From Sphingomonas sp. Leaf10 (lineage in GTDB: Bacteria > Pseudomonadota > Alphaproteobacteria > Sphingomonadales > Sphingomonadaceae): a DNA stretch of 64,000 nt. Positions 25,000 to 34,417 of this stretch are shown here, piece by piece. The stretch's first letter is position 1, and each line of letters starts with the position of its first letter. The stretch spans positions 1 through 64,000 of the forward strand of contig NZ_LMKE01000027.1 of the NCBI RefSeq assembly GCF_001421245.1, in the 5' to 3' direction. The notes below the pieces were generated by a model. That model searched no databases. It saw nothing but the letters and a program-made list of their open reading frames with translations, and was not told where the DNA came from. Both the position numbers and the translations under genes were made by a program.

Positions 25000-27333
25000 T
25001 CACCGCGTCCGTTCGGTCGACATCGAATAGGGTACTGCGCCGGGTCCGGTGCCCCATGCCTTGTTCGGGATCGGGCCCATCACGAAGCGCAGCGTGCCGC
25101 CAGCCATGATCTCGTCTTGCGACAGCCATGTGCGGTCGAGCCTGCGGCCGTTCAGCGTCGCCGACTGGATATAGACGTTGGCGGTGCTGTTCGCAGGCGC
25201 CTCGACCACGAAACGCTTGCCGTTTTCCAGCGCCAGTTCGGCGTGGCGGAACAGCGGCGATCCGATGACATACTGGTTCGCGCCGGGCGTGACCGGATAG
25301 AAGCCGAGTGCACTGAACACATACCATGCCGATGTCTGGCCGTTATCCTCGTCGCCCGGATAGCCATCGGGCTGCGCGGCATAGAGGCGGCGCATGACGT
25401 TGCGGACATGCCACTGCGCCTTCCACGGTGCGCCGGCATAGTCGTAGAGATAGATCATGTGCTGGATCGGCTGATTGCCATGGGCGTAATTGCCCATGTT
25501 CACGATCTGCATCTCGCGGATTTCGTGGATGGTGAAGCCGTAATAGCTGTCGTCGAACTTGGGCGGACTGTCGAACACCTGATCGATCTTGGCGACGAAG
25601 GCACGGTCGCCACCCATCAGGTCGATCAGGCCGCGCACGTCCTGAAACACCGACCAACTGTAATGCATCGAATTGCCTTCGGTGAAGGCATCGCCCCATT
25701 TCAGCGGGTTGAACGGCGTCTGGAAGCTGCCGTCCTGATTGCGGCCGCGCATCCAGCCGACCGAAGCGTCGAACAGCTTGCGATAATTCTGCGCCCGTGC
25801 GCGGAACATCGCGGCGTCGTCCGACTTGCCCAGCGCTTCGGCGAGGCGAGCGATGGTGAAGTCGGCATAGGCATATTCGAGGGTACGGGCGGCGTTTTCC
25901 TTGATGCCGACGTCATAGGGGACGTAGCCGAGACGGTTGTAATATTCGACGCCCTCGCGCCCGACGGCGCTGATCGTCTTGCCATCGGCCGATTTGGGGC
26001 GGCCGACGCTGGTCGTCGCGTTCTTCTTGATCGCTTCGTACAGCGTTTCCATGTCGTAGCCGCGAATGCCCTTCAGATAGGCATCGGCGATGTTCACTGC
26101 CGAGTTGGACCCGATCATCACGTCGCGGTGGCCGGGGCTGGCCCATTCCGGCAGCCAGCCGGATTCGCGATAGGCGTTGGCAAGGCTCTGCATGATCTCG
26201 CCATCGAGCTTGCGCTCCATGATCGTGAACAGCGGGAAGACCGCGCGGAACGTGTCCCAGAAGCCGTTGTCGGTGAACATCGGCCCCGGCAGCACCTGCC
26301 CGTTATAGGGGCTGTAGTGCACCATTTTCCCGGCGCGGTCATATTCGTGGAAGCGACGGGGGAACAGCTGCGTGCGGTAGAGCGCCGAATAGAAGGTGCG
26401 GACATTGTCGAGATCGGGATCGTCGACCTTGTAGCGGTTCAGCAGCGACGACCATGTCGCGCGCGCTTTCTCCTTGGTGGTATCGAAACCGTCGCGACCG
26501 AGTTCGCGGGTCAGGTTCAACTGCGCCTGTTCGGCGCTGATGAACGAGGAGGCGACGCGGACGTTCACCTGTTCACCCTTGCGCGTCCGGAAGCCGATCA
26601 GCGCACCGACGCGCTTGCCCTCGGCCGTGGTCACGCCCGGCTGGCGTTTGAAGCCATCGCCGAAGGTGTCGGCGACGGTGAAGTCGCGGTCGAATTCGAG
26701 GACGAAGTAGTTCTTGAAATTGGCGGGCACGCCGCCACTGTTGTTGCGGGCATAGCCGATGATCCGACGCTGCTTGGGCAGGATGGTGACCGCCGATCCC
26801 TTGTCGAATGCATCGAGCAGGATCCAGCTCTGGTCGCTTTCAGGAAAGGTGAAGCGGAATTGCGCGGCGCGTTCGGTCGGGGCGATTTCGACGGTGGTGT
26901 CGTAATCGGCAAGGTAGGCGCTGTAATAATAGGGGCGCGCTACCTCCGCCTTGTGCGAATACCATGACGCGCGATCGGCCTCGGCCAGTTTCGGCGCGCC
27001 GGTCATCGCCATCAGCGAGAAGGCACCGTAATCGTTCATCCACGGGCTGGGCTGGTGGGTCTGCTTGAACCCCCACAGCTTGTTGTCGCGATAGCGGTAC
27101 GCCCAGCCGTCACCCGCCTTGTTGGTGGTCGGCGTCCAGAAGTTCATGCCCCATGGCAGCGCGATCGCCGGATAGGTGTTGCCATAGGACAGTTCGTAGG
27201 TGGAATCGGTCCCCATCAACGGGTTGACCAGATCGACCGGGTCGGCACGGCGATCCTGCGCGGTGGCCGGAACGGTCGATCCGAGGATCAGCGCCAGGGC
27301 GGTGGCGGCGGTGGTCAGGCGGGGCAGGGCCAT
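25000..27333 (-). CDS. GH92 exo-alpha-mannosidase (secreted), first copy
   Basis: A 777-residue GH92 enzyme with a Sec signal (ALALILGSTVPATAQ, cleavage about residue 26). N-terminal beta-sandwich: VDLVNPLMGTDSTYELSYGN. The catalytic domain contains TEGNSMHYSWSVFQDV, with E552 at the family general-acid position, and GDEDNGQTSAWYVFSALGFY, with the base-side aspartate. The usual GNEPSHH is GNQPIQH here, which may alter linkage preference. These are calcium-dependent inverting enzymes removing alpha-1,2/1,3-mannose from N-glycans. It follows the ROK kinase by 17 bp and shares its operator. Confidence 0.93.
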   Translation of the reverse strand: MALPRLTTAATALALILGSTVPATAQDRRADPVDLVNPLMGTDSTYELSYGNTYPAIALPWGMNFWTPTTNKAGDGWAYRYRDNKLWGFKQTHQPSPWMNDYGAFSLMAMTGAPKLAEADRASWYSHKAEVARPYYYSAYLADYDTTVEIAPTERAAQFRFTFPESDQSWILLDAFDKGSAVTILPKQRRIIGYARNNSGGVPANFKNYFVLEFDRDFTVADTFGDGFKRQPGVTTAEGKRVGALIGFRTRKGEQVNVRVASSFISAEQAQLNLTRELGRDGFDTTKEKARATWSSLLNRYKVDDPDLDNVRTFYSALYRTQLFPRRFHEYDRAGKMVHYSPYNGQVLPGPMFTDNGFWDTFRAVFPLFTIMERKLDGEIMQSLANAYRESGWLPEWASPGHRDVMIGSNSAVNIADAYLKGIRGYDMETLYEAIKKNATTSVGRPKSADGKTISAVGREGVEYYNRLGYVPYDVGIKENAARTLEYAYADFTIARLAEALGKSDDAAMFRARAQNYRKLFDASVGWMRGRNQDGSFQTPFNPLKWGDAFTEGNSMHYSWSVFQDVRGLIDLMGGDRAFVAKIDQVFDSPPKFDDSYYGFTIHEIREMQIVNMGNYAHGNQPIQHMIYLYDYAGAPWKAQWHVRNVMRRLYAAQPDGYPGDEDNGQTSAWYVFSALGFYPVTPGANQYVIGSPLFRHAELALENGKRFVVEAPANSTANVYIQSATLNGRRLDRTWLSQDEIMAGGTLRFVMGPIPNKAWGTGPGAVPYSMSTERTR

Positions 27334-27350
27334 GGGGGCGGTCCTCTTTC

Positions 27351-28259
27351 TCAACGGGTCGGCAGATGGTGGCGGGCGCGGTCCCAGAAGCGGGCGTCGA
27401 ACGTGGCGGCCGCACCGATGATCGCCGCATCCTCGGTATCGCTGTGCACGGCGATGCGGGTTCCGGGCAGGGCGTCGGACAATGTCGGGCCGAACAGGTC
27501 GAACGCGCCGCAGATGCGCCCGCCGAGCACGACCGCTTGCGCGCCGAACCGCGCGACCCAAGGCGACAATATCGTGCCGAGACTGGCGCCATATTCGGTA
27601 AAGATCGCCGCGGCATCGGTGTTGCCGGCGCGAGCCGCATCGGCACCGGCGACGATGGTGTCGATCCCGTCCAGCCGGTCGCGGACCTGCGCGGTCAGCC
27701 AGCGGGCGGAGACATGGTCGTCGGCAATGCTCTCCCCAAAGGGGAGGTGCCACAGCGACCCGTGCGCCGGGACGTCGTCCCCGTCGATCACCGGAATGCC
27801 ATCGCGCAGGAATGCCGATCCCAAGCCGGTGCCCAGCGTAACGCCGACGACATTGCCGTGCACCGGAACTGCGCCGATCGCGACGCAGCCGACCGCGAAG
27901 GCGGTGGCGTCGTTCAGGAAGCGGACGGGCCGGGGAAAGCGTTGCCGGGCGGCGAGGGCCGCACCGATATCGACGCCGTTCAGCGCGGTGAACTTCGCAT
28001 TGCCGGCAAAGTGGCCGACCCCGGTGACATAGTCGAACGGTCCGGGCATGGCGATGCCGATGCCGACGACCCGTTCGGCGCCGAGCGGGTCGATCACCGC
28101 ATCGATCGCATCGGCCCATGCGGCGATCAGCGTGTCGCGATCGGCATCGGGGGTACAGGGGTCGTGCCGGAAACTGCCGGGCAGCAACGCGCCCGGCGCG
28201 TTGGCCGCCAGCGCCGCGGCTGCGACATGATGGCCCCCAATGTCGACCCCGACGATCAT
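27351..28259 (-). CDS. ROK family sugar kinase (probable mannokinase or N-acetylhexosamine kinase)
   Basis: A 302-residue ASKHA kinase: MIVGVDIGGHHVAAAALA (ATP site), GIAMPGPFDY, NDATAFAVGCVAIGA and LGTGLGSAFLRDG are ROK motifs. The Cys-rich zinc loop (CxCGxxGCxE) of most ROK kinases is missing. No signal peptide, so cytoplasmic. Beside an N-glycan degradation set, the likely substrate is mannose or GlcNAc, though the sequence cannot separate these. It leads a ROK-GH92 operon with a LacI-type palindrome 56 bp before the start. Confidence 0.85.
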   Translation of the reverse strand: MIVGVDIGGHHVAAAALAANAPGALLPGSFRHDPCTPDADRDTLIAAWADAIDAVIDPLGAERVVGIGIAMPGPFDYVTGVGHFAGNAKFTALNGVDIGAALAARQRFPRPVRFLNDATAFAVGCVAIGAVPVHGNVVGVTLGTGLGSAFLRDGIPVIDGDDVPAHGSLWHLPFGESIADDHVSARWLTAQVRDRLDGIDTIVAGADAARAGNTDAAAIFTEYGASLGTILSPWVARFGAQAVVLGGRICGAFDLFGPTLSDALPGTRIAVHSDTEDAAIIGAAATFDARFWDRARHHLPTR

Positions 28260-28314
28260 CGGCACGCGCTCTCCCCGTTGTGCTGCGCGGCCGGTTCGCC
28301 ATCGCCTACGGTTC

Positions 28315-28330
28315 GTGTAATCCATTACAT
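28315..28330. promoter_or_regulatory. LacI-type operator, site 1 (ROK-GH92 promoter)
   Basis: GTGTAATCCATTACAT is one of three copies of the same palindrome in this locus (core TGTAAT-CN-ATTACA). It lies upstream of the ROK start and just past the lacI stop. The repetition only at the promoters of glycan genes makes it the probable binding site of the local LacI protein. Confidence 0.82.
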
Positions 28331-28345
28331 CGGCCGAAACCAAGC

Positions 28346-29335
28346 CTAAATCGTAGCGCTGCTCTGGCGGACGATCAGTGCGTGGGGCAGGACATGGACG
28401 GTATCGTCGGCCGATTTGCCCTCGATCCGGTCGATCAGGATCTCGCACGCCTTGGCGCCCATCGCCTCGGCCGGTTGGGCGATGGTGGTCAGCGACGGGG
28501 TGGAGTGGGCGGCGAAGCTGATATCGTCGAAGCCGGTGATCACCATGTCATGCGGCACGCGCAACGCGCGGGCGGTGGTGGCCTGGATCGCGCCGATCGC
28601 CATTTCATCGTTCATGCTGAACAACGCGGTCGGGCGTTGCGGCAGTGCCAGAAATTCGGACGCGGCGGCGTGGCCCGATGCCATCGTCCAGTCGCCGAAC
28701 CGGACCAGCGCCGGATCGAAGACGATGCCGGCCGCGTCGAGCGCGCTTCGATACCCCTTCATCCGGTCGACCGCGTGCGGATTGGCGGGCGGTCCGCTGA
28801 TCGTCGCGATCCGGCGGTGGCCGGCGGCGATCAGATGTTCGACCATTTCGCGCGCGGCACCGGCATTGTCGATCCGCACCGATGGCGCCTGGGTCAGTTC
28901 GCAGCCGCAGGCATGGACGATCGGATAGCTGGCGGCACGTTGCCGCGCATTGAACCCGTAGTCGGGCGACAGCTGGATGACGCCATCGGCGAGGCGGGTT
29001 TCGACCAGTTGTTCGTAATGCGCCTCCCGGTCTCGGGAATCGCGGGTGTCGCCCAGAAAAACCGAATAGCCGCGCCGCCACGCGATCGATTCGATGCCGG
29101 CGGTCACGTTGGCGAAGAACGGGTTGGCGATGCCCGGCACCAGCACCAGTACCGAAAAGGAGCGGTCGGAGCGCAGGTTGCGCGCCAGCAGGTTGGGGCG
29201 GTAATCGACCGCCGCGACCGCCGCCATTACCCGGGCACGGGTCGCCTCGGTCACTTTTTCGGGCGTACGCAGCGCGCGCGAGACGGTGGCCGTCGACAGG
29301 CCGGCCGCGTTGGCGACGTCGATGATACTGCTCAT
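28346..29335 (-). CDS. LacI family transcriptional regulator of the glycan locus
   Basis: A 329-residue regulator. DNA-binding headpiece MSSIIDVANAAGLSTATVSR and ALRTPEKVTEATRARVMAAV, hinge helix NLLARNLRS, then a periplasmic-binding-fold effector domain (FSVLVLVPGIANPFFANVTA; CGCELTQAPSVRIDNAGAAR). The start is fixed by the headpiece. It is divergent from the symporter-GH92-GH2-GH85 operon with an operator between, and similar operators precede the ROK-GH92 operon and the TonB receptor. Presumably a repressor relieved by a mannose-containing saccharide. Confidence 0.93.
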   Translation of the reverse strand: MSSIIDVANAAGLSTATVSRALRTPEKVTEATRARVMAAVAAVDYRPNLLARNLRSDRSFSVLVLVPGIANPFFANVTAGIESIAWRRGYSVFLGDTRDSRDREAHYEQLVETRLADGVIQLSPDYGFNARQRAASYPIVHACGCELTQAPSVRIDNAGAAREMVEHLIAAGHRRIATISGPPANPHAVDRMKGYRSALDAAGIVFDPALVRFGDWTMASGHAAASEFLALPQRPTALFSMNDEMAIGAIQATTARALRVPHDMVITGFDDISFAAHSTPSLTTIAQPAEAMGAKACEILIDRIEGKSADDTVHVLPHALIVRQSSATI

Positions 29336-29435
29336 GCCCGGTACACCCCCGCCCGATCGTTCTGCCCACCGCCTGTCCCAAGTCAAGCGCGCCCCCGCCG
29401 GACCGGGCGGCCTTCCTGCATACGGTCAGTCCGCC

Positions 29436-29451
29436 ATGTAATCCATTACAT
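29436..29451. promoter_or_regulatory. LacI-type operator, site 2 (lacI/symporter intergenic)
   Basis: ATGTAATCCATTACAT, symmetric except at the central CC, lies 100 bp upstream of lacI and 44 bp upstream of the symporter ATG. It could repress both directions. Confidence 0.85.
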
Positions 29452-29495
29452 TATTTACTTGCCGTAAGTGGCGATGCTGCCCTACGCTTTGGGTA

Positions 29496-31424
29496 ATGCA
29501 GTGGTCCGACAGCGGACCCGGAGGCGGGGAGGGCGGTTTGGCGCCGATCGACGGGCTGATTGTGCTCGCATATCTGGTGGCGACGCTGGCGATCGCGCTG
29601 AAGGTCCGCGCCCGCGCCGCCGAGAGCATCGACAGCTATTATCTCGGCAACAAGCGCATGCCCTGGTATCTGCTGTGCCTGTCGGATGCGTCGGGCATGT
29701 TCGATATTTCGGGCACGATGTGGCTGGCGACGCTGTTGTTCCTGTACGGGATGAAGAGCATCTGGCTGCCGTGGCTGTGGCCGGTGTTCAACCAGATTTT
29801 CCTGATGGCATACTTAGCCGTCTGGCTGCGGCGGTCGAACGTGCGGTCGGGAGCGGAATGGATATTGTTCCGGTTCGGCGACAATCGCGGCAGCCGGTTG
29901 TCGCATCTGTCGGTCGTGCTGTTCTCGGTCATCTGCGTCGTCGGCTTCCTCGTCTATGCGTTCGTCGGCATCGGCAAGTTCATGGAATTGTTCCTGCCAT
30001 GGGAGGCGATCGGTCCGGCGCTGGGGTTGAGCCTGACGCCGGAGCAGGTGCCGGTCGCCTATGCGGTGTTCTTCACGACGCTGGTAACGATCTACGTCGT
30101 GCTGGGCGGGCTGCCCGGCATCGTGTGGACCGACGTGCTGCAATTCGCGATCATGACGCTGGCCGCCTTCTTCGTCGCGGGCATGGCGATGATGATGGTC
30201 ACCCCCGAACAGATCGCGGCGGCGACGCCGGCGGGGTGGATGAGCCCCGCCTTCGGCTGGCATCTGGGATTGGACTGGAGCGCGATCCGGCCCGAGGCGG
30301 CGGCGAAGATCGCTGGCGACGGCTATGAACTGTTCACCGCGCTGATGATGATGATGCTGTTTTCCGGCATCCTGAAGAGCGCGGCCGGGCCGGCGCCGAG
30401 CTATGACATGCAGCGGGTGCTGGCGGCCCGATCCCCGCGCGACGCGGCGAAGGTGACCGGTTTCGTGTCGGTCGTGCTGATGCCGATCCGCTATCTGATG
30501 ATCGCAGGGTTCACCGTGCTGGCGCTGGTGTTCGTCGATCGGCTCGACCTGGCATCGGGCGGCAAGGTCGATTTCGAGAATCTGCTGCCCGCCGCGATCC
30601 AGGCGTTCATGCCGGCCGGTGTCCGCGGGGTCATCGTCACCGGGCTGCTCGCGGCGTTCATGGCGACCTTTGCCTCCAGCCTGAACGCCGCGCCGCTCTA
30701 CATCGTCAACGACGTCTATCGCCGGTACGTGAACCCGGATGCGTCGCAGCGGCTGCTGGTGCGGCTGAGCTATGCGGTGTCGGTCGCGGTCGTGTTGCTG
30801 GCAATGGGCATCGGGCTGTTCGTCGCGTCGATCAACGACGCGCTGCAATGGATCGTGTCGGGGCTGTGGGGCGGCTACACCGTGTCCAACGTCATCAAAT
30901 GGTATTGGTGGCGCTTCAACGGCGAAGGCTATTTCGCGGGCATGGTCGCGGGTATCGCCTGTTCGCTGACGTTTCCGTTCCTGTTCGGGCCGCTGTTGCC
31001 GCACGCCGGGGCGATCCTGCCGCTCTATCTGTTCCCGCTCATCATCCTGGTGTCGGGGGCCGTCGCCATCGCCGCCAGCCTGATGACGAAGCCGACCGAT
31101 CCGGCGGTGCTGCTAGGCTTTTACCGGCAGGTGCGGCCATGGGGTTTCTGGGGGCCGGTGCAGGCGTTGTTGCAGGCGGAGAACCCGGCGGCGCAGCCCA
31201 ATCGCGATTTGCCGCGCAACGCCTTCAACATCGTCGTCGGCACGCTGATGCAGACCGCGCTGGTCGCGACGCCGGTGTTCCTGGTGGTCAAGAATTTCGT
31301 CGCCATGGCCGCGTGTCTGGTCGTGGTGACCCTGTGTGGAGGAATATTGTGGCGGACCTGGTATCGGCGCCTTGCCGACTGGCCCGAGGATATGGCCGAC
31401 GGCCCGGCCGGGGTGCGGGCATGA
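29496..31424 (+). CDS. Sodium:solute symporter (SSS family), probable sugar importer
   Basis: A 642-residue inner-membrane protein with about 14 hydrophobic helices. SSS features include SYYLGNKRMPWYLLCLSDAS in the first helices, IYVVLGGLPGIVWTDVLQFA (the family signature region) and GLLAAFMATFASSLNAAPL for sodium. Clustered with mannosidases it is best explained as importer of mannose or Man-GlcNAc. The ATG at 29496 lacks a good RBS; a TTG at 29538 has GGGGAGGG just upstream and is a real alternative. Next start overlaps the stop (ATGA). Confidence 0.9.
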   Translation: MQWSDSGPGGGEGGLAPIDGLIVLAYLVATLAIALKVRARAAESIDSYYLGNKRMPWYLLCLSDASGMFDISGTMWLATLLFLYGMKSIWLPWLWPVFNQIFLMAYLAVWLRRSNVRSGAEWILFRFGDNRGSRLSHLSVVLFSVICVVGFLVYAFVGIGKFMELFLPWEAIGPALGLSLTPEQVPVAYAVFFTTLVTIYVVLGGLPGIVWTDVLQFAIMTLAAFFVAGMAMMMVTPEQIAAATPAGWMSPAFGWHLGLDWSAIRPEAAAKIAGDGYELFTALMMMMLFSGILKSAAGPAPSYDMQRVLAARSPRDAAKVTGFVSVVLMPIRYLMIAGFTVLALVFVDRLDLASGGKVDFENLLPAAIQAFMPAGVRGVIVTGLLAAFMATFASSLNAAPLYIVNDVYRRYVNPDASQRLLVRLSYAVSVAVVLLAMGIGLFVASINDALQWIVSGLWGGYTVSNVIKWYWWRFNGEGYFAGMVAGIACSLTFPFLFGPLLPHAGAILPLYLFPLIILVSGAVAIAASLMTKPTDPAVLLGFYRQVRPWGFWGPVQALLQAENPAAQPNRDLPRNAFNIVVGTLMQTALVATPVFLVVKNFVAMAACLVVVTLCGGILWRTWYRRLADWPEDMADGPAGVRA

Positions 31425-34417
31425 GGATGCTGGCGGGGGCGATGCTGCTGGCGCTGGCGATTCCGGCCATGGCGCAGAACGGCGACGACCCGGTGCAGTG
31501 GGTCGATCCGATGATCGGTACCGATGGCGACGGCCATGTGTTTCCCGGCGCGACGCTGCCGTTCGGGATGGTGCAACTCAGCCCGTCCAACACCCGCGAC
31601 GGGTGGAAATGGACGTCGGGCTATCATTATTCCGACACCGTCATCGACGGGTTCGCCCATACCCATATCAGCGGCGCGGGGCTGGGGGCGCTGGGCGACA
31701 TATTGCTGATGCCGACGCGGGTGGCGGGCACGGCGGCGGGTGCGCTCGACCGGCCGGGCAGCGGCTATCGATCGCGCTTCTCGCATAATCGGGAACGGGC
31801 GCAGGCGGGCTATTACCGCGTCCATCTCGACGACGCCGATGTCGATGTCGAACTGACGACGACGCTGCGCACCGGTTTCCACCGCTATCGCTTCAACGGC
31901 GCGGCCGATCGCTATGTGGTGATCGATCCGATCCATGCGGTGGGTGACGACCATGCGCTGGAGGCAGGGCTGGAGGTCGTGTCCGACCGCGAAATTCGCG
32001 GCTGGCGGCGGACGGTCGGCTCGTCGGCGGGCAGGCGCACCGTCTATTTCGTGGCGCGCTTCTCCCAGCCGTTCGTGGCCGCGCAACTCACCGAAACCGA
32101 CCGGCCGGTCGCGGGCGTTCAGGGCGAGGGGGCGGCCCGCCGCGCCTATGTCCGTTTCGGAAAGGACGTGGGACAGGTCGAGGTGGCGGTGGCGATCTCG
32201 CATGCCTCGGCGGAAGGTGCGCTCGCCAACTTCCGGGCGGAAGCCGAGGGCAAGGATTTCGATACCGTCCGCCGCGCGGCGCAGGGTGCGTGGAGCCGGC
32301 GGCTGTCGGCGATCCGCATCGACGAACCCGACCCCTCGAAAAAGCGCGTCTTCTACACCGCCGGCTATCACGCCGCGATCGCGCCCAATCTGGTGTCCGA
32401 CGTGACCGGCGACTACCGGGTCGAAGGGCGCGTGCTGCGCTCCGCCATCCCGCAGTTCAGCAATTTTTCCAACTGGGACACCTATCGCGCGGTCCATCCG
32501 CTGCTGACGATCGTCGATCCCGATCAGGCGGGGTCGATCGTCGCGAGCATGGTGTCGCGCCACCGCGATGCCGGGCTGGTCCTGCCGAGCTGGGAAGCGG
32601 TCGGGCATGATAACCGGGTGATGATCGGCTATCCGATCGTGTCGATCATCGCCGATGCGGTCATAAAGGGGCTGCCGGGCGTCGATCCGGCCAGCGCCTA
32701 TGCCGCGATCCGGGCGAGCGCGTTCGACCGGACCAAGCACAGCAACGTCTATGACCTGAACGGCATGGACGGCTATCTGCGCTATGGCTTCGTGCCTGCC
32801 GACGTCGCCAGTTCGGTGTCGAAGACGACCGAGCAGAATTACGAGGACTGGACGATCGGGCAGGTCGCGGCGAAGCTGGGTCGCACCGCCGATGCCGAAT
32901 TGTTCGCGACGCGGGCGACGGGTTGGCGACAGTTGTTCGATCCTGCCAGCGGGTGGTTGCTGCCGCGACTGGCCGATGGTCGTCCGGCACCGATGCGGCG
33001 CGACGACTGGGGCGATTTTAACCGCCATTACGTGTCGGGCAATATCTGGGCCTATTCGGCCTATACCCCCCATGACATGGCAGCGGCGATCCGGCTGCAC
33101 GGTGGGCGGGCGGCCTATGGCGACTGGCTCGACCGGATCTTCCGCGACACGACCCCGATCGGCGGCGAACAGCATGTCGACCTGTCGGGGTTCGTCGGCC
33201 GCTATGGTCATGGCGACGAACCGGGGCATCAGATGCCCTATCTGTTCAACCTCGCCGGACAGCCCGGGCGCACGCAATATTACGTCAACCGCGTGCTGCG
33301 CGAGATGTATTCGGACCGGCCCGGCGGCCTCGTCAACAATGACGACCTCGGCCAAATGTCGGCATGGTATGTGTTCAGCACGCTCGGCCTCTACCCGGTC
33401 GCGCCCGGTGATCTGACCTATCAGATCGGTGCGCCCTATCACCGTCGCGCGACGGTGACGCTGCCGGGCGGGCGACGTTTCACGATCGAGGCGGACGGGC
33501 TGTCGCCGCGCAACATCTATGTCCGGTCGGCGACGCTGAACGGGCAGACACTGACCAAAAGCTATCTGACCCATGCGCAGTTGCTTGCCGGGGGTACGTT
33601 GCGGTTCGTGATGGGAGACACGCCGTCGCGCTGGGGCACGGGGGCGGCGGACAGCAGTCTTGGCGCGTTCGATGACAAGGCGCCGGTGCCGATCGTGCAG
33701 CGTGCGCCCTGGGCACCCTATGACCCGGTCGACGATCCGCGCTTCGCGGTCACGCGCGACGTGACGCTGCAGGCGGCGGGAAGGACGATCCGCACGACGC
33801 GCGATAGCGGCGAACCGACCGGGCAGTCGCCGCGCTATACCACGCCGGTGCGGATCGATCGCGACACGGTGCTGCGCGCCGCGGCGTTCGACGCGCGGGG
33901 GCGCAGCACGACGCTCGAACGCCATTATGTCCGCAGCCTGCTGAAAGGATCGGCACCCGGCTTCCCGCGTATCGCGGTCGCCGAAGACGGGATCGGCTAT
34001 GGGGCAAAGGACGGCGCGATGCTGATTGACGGCATCACCGGCGGTCCGGCCTATGGCGACAGGAAATGGACCGGGCGGGTCGGCGACATGACCGCAACGA
34101 TCGATCTGGGCAGGGCGAGACCGGCGCGGACGCTGACGATCGGCTATCTCGACGATGCTATGAACGGCATCCTGCCGCCGCGCCGGATCGAGGTGCTGGC
34201 CGGCGACGATCCCGACCACATGGTGCCGATCGGCCAGCACGCACTCGGTCCGTGGCGGGGCGTGGTGCAGAAGGTCGAACGGATCGCGATACCGCTGCCC
34301 GGGCGACCCTATCGCTATTACCGGGTGGCCGCGACCGCCGGGGGCGATATGCCGCCCTCGCTCAAAGCACCGGGCAAGCCGGCCTGGCTGTTCCTCGACG
34401 AGATCAATCTGCAATGA
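31421..34417 (+). CDS. GH92 family protein, second copy, with C-terminal add-on domains
   Basis: A 998-residue secreted protein (signal RMLAGAMLLALAIPAMAQ). VDPMIGTDGDGHVFPGATLP starts the beta-sandwich. The catalytic domain has YGHGDEPGHQMPYLFNLAG and NNDDLGQMSAWYVFSTLGLY, so metal and base regions look intact. At the general-acid motif (usually EGNxWxY) it reads VSGNIWAYSAYTPHD, with S539 replacing Glu. Residues about 750-840 resemble a chitobiase C-terminal/FN3-like segment and 850-998 an F5/8-type carbohydrate-binding domain. Third in rank of the symporter operon, overlapping both neighbours by 4 bp. Confidence 0.9.
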   Translation: MRMLAGAMLLALAIPAMAQNGDDPVQWVDPMIGTDGDGHVFPGATLPFGMVQLSPSNTRDGWKWTSGYHYSDTVIDGFAHTHISGAGLGALGDILLMPTRVAGTAAGALDRPGSGYRSRFSHNRERAQAGYYRVHLDDADVDVELTTTLRTGFHRYRFNGAADRYVVIDPIHAVGDDHALEAGLEVVSDREIRGWRRTVGSSAGRRTVYFVARFSQPFVAAQLTETDRPVAGVQGEGAARRAYVRFGKDVGQVEVAVAISHASAEGALANFRAEAEGKDFDTVRRAAQGAWSRRLSAIRIDEPDPSKKRVFYTAGYHAAIAPNLVSDVTGDYRVEGRVLRSAIPQFSNFSNWDTYRAVHPLLTIVDPDQAGSIVASMVSRHRDAGLVLPSWEAVGHDNRVMIGYPIVSIIADAVIKGLPGVDPASAYAAIRASAFDRTKHSNVYDLNGMDGYLRYGFVPADVASSVSKTTEQNYEDWTIGQVAAKLGRTADAELFATRATGWRQLFDPASGWLLPRLADGRPAPMRRDDWGDFNRHYVSGNIWAYSAYTPHDMAAAIRLHGGRAAYGDWLDRIFRDTTPIGGEQHVDLSGFVGRYGHGDEPGHQMPYLFNLAGQPGRTQYYVNRVLREMYSDRPGGLVNNDDLGQMSAWYVFSTLGLYPVAPGDLTYQIGAPYHRRATVTLPGGRRFTIEADGLSPRNIYVRSATLNGQTLTKSYLTHAQLLAGGTLRFVMGDTPSRWGTGAADSSLGAFDDKAPVPIVQRAPWAPYDPVDDPRFAVTRDVTLQAAGRTIRTTRDSGEPTGQSPRYTTPVRIDRDTVLRAAAFDARGRSTTLERHYVRSLLKGSAPGFPRIAVAEDGIGYGAKDGAMLIDGITGGPAYGDRKWTGRVGDMTATIDLGRARPARTLTIGYLDDAMNGILPPRRIEVLAGDDPDHMVPIGQHALGPWRGVVQKVERIAIPLPGRPYRYYRVAATAGGDMPPSLKAPGKPAWLFLDEINLQ

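Noticed and set aside
24928-26967. A long rightward open frame (679 codons) opposite the first GH92 gene
   Set aside because: It is rich in H, D, R and V in the pattern produced by antisense of high-GC coding DNA and shows no domain; the GH92 reading on the other strand is unambiguous.
25000-28302. Possible ROK-GH92 fusion protein of 1100 residues
   Set aside because: The part upstream of 27333 is an alternate frame of the ROK gene; the GH92 signal peptide begins at 27333 and ROK reads in another frame.
31121-34414. A leftward open frame of 1097 codons opposite symporter and GH92
   Set aside because: Antisense shadow of GC-rich genes; no recognisable motif, signal or RBS.
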